Source: Pseudomonas chlororaphis subsp. chlororaphis
GTDB lineage: Bacteria; Pseudomonadota; Gammaproteobacteria; Pseudomonadales; Pseudomonadaceae
Length of the DNA: 64,000 nt
Direction of reading: 5' to 3'
Assembly (NCBI RefSeq): GCF_003945765.1
Contig: NZ_CP027712.1
Coordinates: 3,472,001 to 3,536,000 of the forward strand
Position numbers and translations under genes: made by a program
Part shown: in pieces, positions 54,121-61,400 of the stretch
Layout: each line of letters starts with the position of its first letter
Position numbering within the stretch: position 1 is the first letter of the stretch
The notes under the pieces: model-generated
What the model was told of the DNA's origin: nothing
Database searches by the model: none
The model's input: only the letters and a program-made list of their open reading frames with translations

Positions 54121-55114
54121 AAACATCCAGTTCGATGAACACGTCCTCGCCGACGAAGTGGCTCGCGTCTCTGCCACGTTTGCCGAGGTGCTCAAGCTGC
54201 CGCATGTCGGCCCTGCAGACAATTTCTTCAACCTCGGCGGCGACTCCTTCGACGCTATTCGGGTGATGTCGCGCTTGTCCTGCAACCTGCCCATCGTGAC
54301 GCTTTTCGAGCACCCGACGGCCGTTGACCTGGCCCGGCGCATCCTCTGCGAAGCCACTCGACAAGCCGTGCGCCTGGTCTGTTTTGGCGATGTGCAAGCC
54401 GCCGCGGGTTCGACCGCGGTAATTGCAGTGCCTTTCGGCGGCGGAGACGCCACGGCCTACCGCGGCCTGTTTCAAGGCACGCAGGATGTGCAGGTTTTCG
54501 GCGTGGATTTCGGTGACTTCAAGGTCGAGGACGCCTTGGACTTCCATGCCCTGCTCGACACCCTTGCCACCGAGATCGAAGAGATCGGCGCCGCCCGCCT
54601 GGTGATCTACGGTCACTGCGCCGGCGCGGCCACCGCGGCGTGCATTGCCTCGAGCATGGCCGACAGGCACGAGAGCCTGTCACTGGTGGTTGCAGCCTCG
54701 CGCCCGGTGCTGGATGCCGATGCCGCGATTGGCGCCGCCGAAACCACGGCGGACCAGACCTGGACCGACTACCTGCGTTCCCTGGGCGCCTTCACCGGAC
54801 TGCTCGACAGCCAGGTCGAGAGCATGCTGGCCCGCGGCCGCAGAGACCATCTGATCGCCTGCGAGGCCTATCGCTACCTGGCGCAGCACCCGGCGCATGG
54901 CGTACCGGCATTGCTCCTGCTCGGCGATGAAGATCCGGCTACCGCCGAGCCCGAAACGGTACTGGAGCAATGGCGCACGTTCATCGACGTCACCCAGGCC
55001 GCAACCCTGGCCGGTGGCGGGCATTACTTCGTGCGTACCCATGCGCGCGAGGTCGAGGAAACCGTGCTGGCGTTCGCAGCACACAACACCAAAGGAAGGG
55101 ATAGCAAGTCATGA
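54113..55114 (+). CDS. Carrier protein-thioesterase fusion with cysteine nucleophile
   Basis: 333 residues from ATG 54113 (TAGGAG upstream). Residues 1-80 are a peptidyl carrier protein; NFFNLGGDSFDAIRV gives the phosphopantetheine Ser45. Residues about 100-330 are an alpha/beta-hydrolase thioesterase of the NRPS type: AVPFGGGDATAYRGL, then the elbow GHCAG with Cys169 where Ser is normal, then LLLGDEDP (Asp) and GGGHYFV (His). Cys-type thioesterases are known from obafluorin (beta-lactone) and sulfazecin (beta-lactam) assembly. Here it may release or cyclise a strained product. It is translationally coupled to the PLP-enzyme gene downstream (ATGA). Confidence 0.88.
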   Translation: MTENIQFDEHVLADEVARVSATFAEVLKLPHVGPADNFFNLGGDSFDAIRVMSRLSCNLPIVTLFEHPTAVDLARRILCEATRQAVRLVCFGDVQAAAGSTAVIAVPFGGGDATAYRGLFQGTQDVQVFGVDFGDFKVEDALDFHALLDTLATEIEEIGAARLVIYGHCAGAATAACIASSMADRHESLSLVVAASRPVLDADAAIGAAETTADQTWTDYLRSLGAFTGLLDSQVESMLARGRRDHLIACEAYRYLAQHPAHGVPALLLLGDEDPATAEPETVLEQWRTFIDVTQAATLAGGGHYFVRTHAREVEETVLAFAAHNTKGRDSKS

Positions 55115-56466
55115 CAGTCAATCATCAACCACTTCTCACCCAGGCCGATCTGCTCAAGCGTGGCTTGGCCGATCTTCAGGCACACGACGCCGAACTGGCG
55201 CAGATCCTGGACGCCGAGGTCGCTCGCCAGCAACGCACCCTCTCGCTGGTCGCCTCTTGCTGCGCGGTCAAGCCCCGCACCCTGGCGGCTTCGTCCTCCG
55301 CGCTGGTCAATGTCACCGCCGAAGGCGTTCCCGGACGCCGCTATCACGCTGGCTGCGAAAACGTGGACCTGGTCGAGTCCCTGGCGATCCACCGTGCCCG
55401 GGAGCTGTTCGGTGCGCAATATGCCGGTGTCCAGTCGCACTCGGCCTCTAGCGCCAACTACCAGGTGCTCGCCGCCCTGCTCGAACCTGGCGACACGCTA
55501 CTGGGCATGGCCCTGGATAACGGTGGCCACCTGACCCATGGCAGCCCCGTGACGTTCTCGGGCACCTACTACAAGGCCATCGGCTATGGCACCACCAAGG
55601 AAGGCCTGATCGACTACGACGAAGTCCTCAGGCTGGCCCTCAAGCATCGGCCGCGACTGATCATCTGCGGCGCCACGGCCTACTCCAGGGTCGTGGACTT
55701 CGAGCGCTTCCGGCAGATCGCCGATGAAGCCGGCGCCATCCTGATGGCCGACATCTCGCATATCGCCGGCCTGGTGGCGACCGGGCGCCATCCGAGCCCG
55801 ATCGACGCCGCGCACGTCACCACCACCTGCACCCACAAACAGCTCGCAGGCCCCCGTGGCGGCCTGATTCTCTCGGGCCGTGACGCCAATGAAAAAGTCC
55901 CCGGCCGCGATGCGACCTTCGCCCGGGTGCTCGAACTGGCGGTGTTCCCGAGGATGCAAGGCGCGCCGGCCGTCAACATGATGGCCGCCAAGGCCGCGGC
56001 GCTGGGTTATGCCATGACCCCCGAATTCGATGCCGAGATGCAACGCATCCGCACCGCGGCCGATGTGATGGCCAGCGAATTCCAGGCCCGGGACTATGAG
56101 GTGGTGGGCGGTCGCAGCGAAAACCACACCATTCTGATTCGCTTGCGCGCAGCGATGACCGGCGCTATCGCCGAGACCGCGCTGGAGCACTGCGGAATCA
56201 TCGTCAACAAGAACCGGGTGCCCGGCGAAACACGTTCGTCCTTCGTCACCAGTGGCCTGCGCATCGGTACCGGCGCCCTCGCCCAGCGCCATGTCGACCC
56301 GCAGGGATGCCGGCAGATCGTCGACCTGCTCTGCCGGATCCTGGACCAGGTGACTCCGCTCGGCGAGAGCGAGTTCACCCTGGACCCGGCGCTGCGCAAG
56401 CAATTCTGCGCGGAGGCCGAGGCGCTGTGCGTGAAGTATCCGATCGCTGACTACCTGGCAGGCTGA
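55111..56466 (+). CDS. SHMT-like PLP enzyme with altered active site (possible transaldolase/aldolase)
   Basis: 451 residues. Fold-type-I PLP enzyme of the serine hydroxymethyltransferase family: VQSHSASSANYQVLAALLEPGDTLLGM, GGHLTHG, Asp214 and His217 in ADISHIAG, and Lys243 in CTHKQLAGPRGG as the Schiff-base lysine. But residues that define true SHMT are changed: the S-E-N-F motif reads S-C-C-A (Cys50-Cys51), and GYPGKRYYGGCE reads GVPGRRYHAGCE, losing two active-site tyrosines. A folate-dependent reaction is therefore doubtful. Relatives such as ObiG/ObiH-type threonine transaldolases make beta-hydroxy amino acids for NRPSs, and that is the favoured guess. Confidence 0.85.
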   Translation: MTVNHQPLLTQADLLKRGLADLQAHDAELAQILDAEVARQQRTLSLVASCCAVKPRTLAASSSALVNVTAEGVPGRRYHAGCENVDLVESLAIHRARELFGAQYAGVQSHSASSANYQVLAALLEPGDTLLGMALDNGGHLTHGSPVTFSGTYYKAIGYGTTKEGLIDYDEVLRLALKHRPRLIICGATAYSRVVDFERFRQIADEAGAILMADISHIAGLVATGRHPSPIDAAHVTTTCTHKQLAGPRGGLILSGRDANEKVPGRDATFARVLELAVFPRMQGAPAVNMMAAKAAALGYAMTPEFDAEMQRIRTAADVMASEFQARDYEVVGGRSENHTILIRLRAAMTGAIAETALEHCGIIVNKNRVPGETRSSFVTSGLRIGTGALAQRHVDPQGCRQIVDLLCRILDQVTPLGESEFTLDPALRKQFCAEAEALCVKYPIADYLAG

Positions 56467-56557
56467 AGCAGTCTCCGGCACCGCTGGAGGCATGGCACGA
56501 CGGTCCGGCGATCGTCGTGCCCGGCCAATACGCAAACTCTAAGAAGAGAGAAGCACC

Positions 56558-57292
56558 ATGACGGACAAGATCAAATATGTCGCCATCAACGGCTCGGAAC
56601 GCTTGGATGGCAACAATGCCAGGGCGTTGGAGTGGGCGGCCGAGTACCTGGAAAAGCAGGATGTGATTCTCGAGGTCTTTTCACTGGCCAGCGCCAAAAT
56701 CGACCCCTGCGGGGCCTGCGGCGATTGCAATTTTCGCAACGAGCCCTGCGCGCAGCAGGACGACGCCGCGCGCGCGGTGCAACTCATGGAAGCCAGCGAT
56801 GGCGTGATCTTCGCCTGCGCTGTCCATGGCTTTGGCGCCACGCCCTTGATGTCGGCATTCCTGGAGCGGGTCGGGACCGGGTTCCTGCGCCACGATCGCA
56901 CCCTCACCAACAAGGTTGCCGGGGTCATGGTCACCGGCCGGCGCATGGGCCATGTGGAGGTCTACAACCAGATGCTCCAGTGCGCCTTGCTCAACCGCAT
57001 GATCATGGTCGGCTACGGTTTCCCGGCCATGCTCGTGGGCGACAAGAAAGGCGAGGTACTGGGCGACAAGGAAGGCATGGAGATGCTGCGCCGGATGCTC
57101 GATCGCATGGTTTCCATGACCCGCCTGATGCGCGACTACGAACGAGTCACCGGGCAGGCGGCACTGCCGGTCTCGGTACCTGGCGAACGCCATCGCGAGG
57201 GCAAGGACGGCACGTTCTTCGTCCCGGCCAAGTCCGACATGTACCAGCTCGAGGCCGCTCGCGGCTGCAACTTCGATGTCGTCGGCGACTGA
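56558..57292 (+). CDS. NADPH-dependent FMN reductase / iron-sulfur flavoprotein-like
   Basis: 244 residues from ATG 56558 (AAGAGAGAAG upstream). Flavodoxin-like fold: AINGSERLDGNNARAL is the FMN phosphate loop, and GVIFACAVHGFGATPLMSAFLERVG is the family's second flavin-contact block. Cys51, 54, 57 and 64 form C-x2-C-x2-C-x6-C, the compact [4Fe-4S] pattern of iron-sulfur flavoproteins. It could supply electrons or reduced flavin to a tailoring step, or reduce an N-O or disulfide bond. Positioned between the PLP enzyme and the HTH_42 gene, same strand, 91-bp gap upstream. Confidence 0.88.
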   Translation: MTDKIKYVAINGSERLDGNNARALEWAAEYLEKQDVILEVFSLASAKIDPCGACGDCNFRNEPCAQQDDAARAVQLMEASDGVIFACAVHGFGATPLMSAFLERVGTGFLRHDRTLTNKVAGVMVTGRRMGHVEVYNQMLQCALLNRMIMVGYGFPAMLVGDKKGEVLGDKEGMEMLRRMLDRMVSMTRLMRDYERVTGQAALPVSVPGERHREGKDGTFFVPAKSDMYQLEAARGCNFDVVGD

Positions 57293-57323
57293 ACTGCGCA
57301 GCCCAACAGCTATCGAGAACCTT

Positions 57324-58442
57324 ATGAGCATTAGAACTGCCAGCAATGGCCTCACCGACACCCACCTGCGGGAATGGATAGTGTCGGAACACTTCGAGCG
57401 CCTGGCGGATGCCACCGTGGCACAGATTGCACAGGCCTATGTCGGGGTCTATTCGGCCCGGCCTACCAGTTGGCTGGCGGTCATGGCGCGCAATCGCAAC
57501 CTCGATCGCCAGACCGTACTGGCCATGGAAAACGCCAGCGACCTGCTGCGGATCCCGGGCATGCGGCGCTCCAAGTTCCTGCTTCCCGGCGAGCTGGCGG
57601 CCAAGGTCTTCGCCGCCACCCGCCTGCCGCTGGCCAACCACGAATGGCGCTTACGGGACGCAGGGCTTGGCCTGGACGATTACCGGCGACTGCTGCTGAC
57701 GCTGGTCGCCTTCAGCAGTGGCGTCTCGGTGCGCCTGCAGGACATCGGCAGCGCCCTCGACCTGCCGGCGCCCCAGGCGCGTGCGTTGACCTCGGTTGCC
57801 GCCTATGACGGCGCCTTGGTCCGTATACCGGCGGCCAACCAATGGTCCAACCGCTGGCTGTACTCGGCTGCACCCGATGGGCTGCTACCCGGTGACGGCG
57901 TGCCACTGGACCGCGACCTGCTACTGCGCGATATCGCCGGGCGCTACGTCGAGCACTACGGACCGGTCACGGTCGACGACCTGGCCTGGTGGCTCGGGGT
58001 TTCCAAGGAAACCGCGCGCACGCTGCTTCAAGCCTGCGCAGCCCGCCAGGTCGGAAACCAGATGTGGCACAGCCCGGCCGGGCTGGCGCGCCTTGAGCAG
58101 TTCCTCGACCGCGCCAAGGCCCCCGCAACGGCGCAGATCCGCTTCCTGCCGGCCTGGGATCCGCTGGTCATGGGCTATGCGCCCGGTTCGAGACAGCGCG
58201 ACTGCCTTGAGCTGGAACGGGTCGGCGGCTACGACGCGGCCGGTAACGGGCGGCCGGTGGTGCTCATCGGTGGCCGGGCTGTCGCCACCTGGAATACGGC
58301 GGCCAAGGGCAGCAAACGCTTCATCGCAGTCGATGCCTCGACACTCGCCGACCAGGAGCGTGAAGCCGTGCTTCAGGCTGCCTCAGTGCTGGCTGAGCAG
58401 ATCGGGGCCATTCACCAGATCGAGAACAAAACCACAGCGTGA
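57324..58442 (+). CDS. HTH_42 superfamily protein (AlkZ/YcaQ-like) without catalytic Gln motif
   Basis: 372 residues from ATG 57324 (GAGAA upstream); the frame opens at 57276. MRRSKFLLPGELA, GRYVEHYGPVTVDDLAWWLGVSKETAR, RFLPAWDPLVMGY and PVVLIGGRAVATWN align with the conserved blocks of the winged-helix HTH_42 family (M-R-G-T-L-H-L-V, R-Y-L-x-x-x-G-P-x-T-x-x-D-x-x-x-W, L-L-P-x-F-D). Members include DNA glycosylases AlkZ, which protects the azinomycin producer, and YcaQ/AlkX. Their catalytic Gln-x-Gln/Asp just before the R-x-x-x-x-L-A-x-x-x-R helix reads Tyr43-Ser-Ala here, so base excision by the known mechanism is unlikely. Either a DNA-binding protector or a recruited biosynthetic protein. 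Confidence 0.8.
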   Translation: MSIRTASNGLTDTHLREWIVSEHFERLADATVAQIAQAYVGVYSARPTSWLAVMARNRNLDRQTVLAMENASDLLRIPGMRRSKFLLPGELAAKVFAATRLPLANHEWRLRDAGLGLDDYRRLLLTLVAFSSGVSVRLQDIGSALDLPAPQARALTSVAAYDGALVRIPAANQWSNRWLYSAAPDGLLPGDGVPLDRDLLLRDIAGRYVEHYGPVTVDDLAWWLGVSKETARTLLQACAARQVGNQMWHSPAGLARLEQFLDRAKAPATAQIRFLPAWDPLVMGYAPGSRQRDCLELERVGGYDAAGNGRPVVLIGGRAVATWNTAAKGSKRFIAVDASTLADQEREAVLQAASVLAEQIGAIHQIENKTTA

Positions 58443-58455
58443 CAACAGGGAAGGC

Positions 58456-61400
58456 ATGAACAAGATGAGGGACGACATGACATCAGTACCCGCCGAGCCA
58501 CAATCGCTGCCAGGCACCGAGCGCAGCCTGTGGGACGCGTTCGCGTGCCCGGCGGCCGGGCAATCGGCCGACAGCGCACGGGAGCAGGAAGACATTGCCC
58601 TGCCCCCTGGCCTGACGGCCAGCATCAACGACCTGATTACGGTCGCCGCGGTCCTGGGCTCCCTGCTCAGCCCGGAAGGCCGGGTGACCCTGGGCATCCA
58701 TGACGGCGGCAAGCGGTCGCAGCTCGGCGTCGATTGCACGGCGTTGAACCTTGCGCAAGACGCTCGGGGCTATATCGCGCAGTTGCGCGACAGTGCCGAA
58801 GCGCCCCATGACGACACGCCATTGCGTGCCGATATCGAGATCAGCGATGGCAACAACCTGCCAGCGGCGCAATCGCCGGTCTGGCTACTGGTGCAGGACG
58901 GCCGCTGCCAACTGTCGGTACGCAGCGATCGCATGACCCGGGCCGTGCGCTTGGAGTTGCTTGAACTGGTGGCCTTCGCTTGCGCCCGGGTACTGGATCC
59001 CAAAGCCCTGCCGGCGTCCACGATCCAGCCCACCTGCCCTGCCCCGGCCGAAACCGGCGAGCGCCCGTTCCTGGTGGAGCGCATCTACCGGCATGTACAG
59101 AGCAAGCCATCGGCCGTGGCGATCGTGGATGACAACAGCGACCGCACCCTGACCTACGCCGAACTCTGGGATGCCTCCGAGGCCTTGGTCCAGCACATAC
59201 GCGAACGCGTCACTTCCCGGCGCTCGAGCCCGCGCCTGGCGCTGTTCCTGGAGCGCGGCTGGCAACACCTGGCCTCGATCATCGCCGTGCAACGCATGGG
59301 CGGCACCTGCGTGCTGATCGACCCGGCGCATCCCGATGAGCGCATCCGGGCCTTTATCGAAGAGTGCAGTCCCCATGCGGTGTTGACCGCAGGCAGCACC
59401 ACCGAGCGAGCGCGAGACTGGGCGAGCTGCCCGCTGCTGGATATCGACAAGGTGCAGATACGCCCTGCCCACGTCGACTGGGAACACGGCAAGTGGGTCG
59501 AAACCACCAACGAGGCCTGCTTTATCGCCGGCACTTCCGGCAGTACCGGACGGCCCAAGGCCGTATGCCTGTCCTATCGGGGAATGGCCGCAACCCTGGA
59601 CGCCATTATCGATCAGGCCGGGCTGGGCGAGCATAGCCGCGGCTCATGGCTATCGTCGCCCGGCTACGGGATGGTCGAGGTCGACCCGCTGCCGGTCCTG
59701 TGCGCCGGCGGCACGGTGTGCATCCCTGCCCCGCAGGTGCTGCAGGACGTCAACCTGCTGGCGCGCTGGCTGCTCGAAGGCGACATGAACCATACGCTGG
59801 CCATGACGTCCATCGCCGAAGCGCTGTGGGCCACCGGGACCCGGACCGGCCTGCGCACCATGCTGATCGCCGGTGAGCGCTGCAAGCAATGGCCGCCGGC
59901 CGATCTCGGCTACCGGGTGATCAATGTCTATGGCTCCGCGGAGGCCGCGGTGGTGTCCATAGAGGACCTGTGCGCGCCGCGCCGCACCTTGCTGCCCTCG
60001 GTCGGACGGGCGATACCCGGCGCCCGGATGTACGTGGTCGACCGCCATGGCCAGCCGCTTGCGGCCCGTTGTGTCGGCGAGCTGATCATCACCGGCGAAA
60101 CGCTGTCGGTGGGCTACGTGAACCCCGAGGACACCAAGAAGGCGTTTCGTGGCAACACCCTGGACGCCACGTCGCCATTGCAATACAGCACCGGCGATCG
60201 GGCGCGCATGGCCGCCGATGGCACCGTGGAAATCTTCGGGCGGACCGACTCGGTGGTAAAGATCCGCGGACATCGGGTCGACCTGACTGAGCTGGAGATC
60301 ACCGCGCTGCAGGTACCGGGCGTGGTGAAGGCGGCGGCCACCTGCTTGAGCAACGACCTGGGCGCGACCCTGGCATTGTTCCTGGAGCTGGCTCCGGACG
60401 CCGTAGAGGTGATGGCCAAGGTCCGCAAGCACTTGGCCTCGCGCCTGCACCCGGCCGCTCAGCCCGGCCAGATCGTGACCGGCACCCTGCCCCTGGGGCG
60501 CAACGGCAAGGTGGACTACAACGCGCTGCAGGTCGGCCCGATCGAGCGCGATGCGGACCAGACCGTCTTTGCCCCGGTGACCCGGGCAGACCACGCGGTA
60601 CGTGATTGCTGGCTGGCCTGGACGCTGTGTGACGAGGCGACGCTGGAGTCGAGTTTCTTCGACGCCGGCGGCGATTCCCTGCGCGCCTTGCGCATGGTCG
60701 GGGAGCTGGCCTGCAAGCACGGCATCCATGTGCAAATGGGCGCCTTCCTCGAGGAGCCGGTACTGGCGAACCTGGTTCGCCTGGCCAATGCCTCGCGCAA
60801 TACCCAGTTGCCGACGTTCGAACACTTGCCGGCGCAGCAGCAACGGCTGCCGTTCGAACTCAACGAAAGCCAACAGGCACTGTGGATCGGTCGTGGCTCG
60901 TTCTACGACTACGGCGGCGTCGGCTGCCAGGGTTATTTCGAATGGGAAGTGCAGGCCCTGGACCGCGAGCGCTTCACCCGTGCCGTGGGGCTGCTGGTCG
61001 AGCGCCATCCGATGCTGCGCATGACCATCGATGCCAGCGGACGCCAGAGCATCGGCGATGTCGACGGTACCCAGGCGGTGGAGTACGTCGATCTCAGCGC
61101 CCTGGATGCGACGCAGATCGACTGGGAGATCGACCAGGTCCGCGAACGCATGGCCAACGAAGAAATCGGCACCACGCAATGGCCACTGTTCCAGTTCCGC
61201 ATCAGCCGCATCAGCGCCGGCACCAGCCGTGTGCATCTGTGCATCGACATGCTGATCGCCGATGCCTGGTCGATCTTCCAGGTGATCATCCCCGACCTGA
61301 TCGATCTCTACCTGGAAGATGACCCACAGCTGCCTGTGCTCCAGACCAGCTTCCATGACTACGTCGCTTATCGGCAAAAGGTGCTCAAGAGCGCCCAGTA

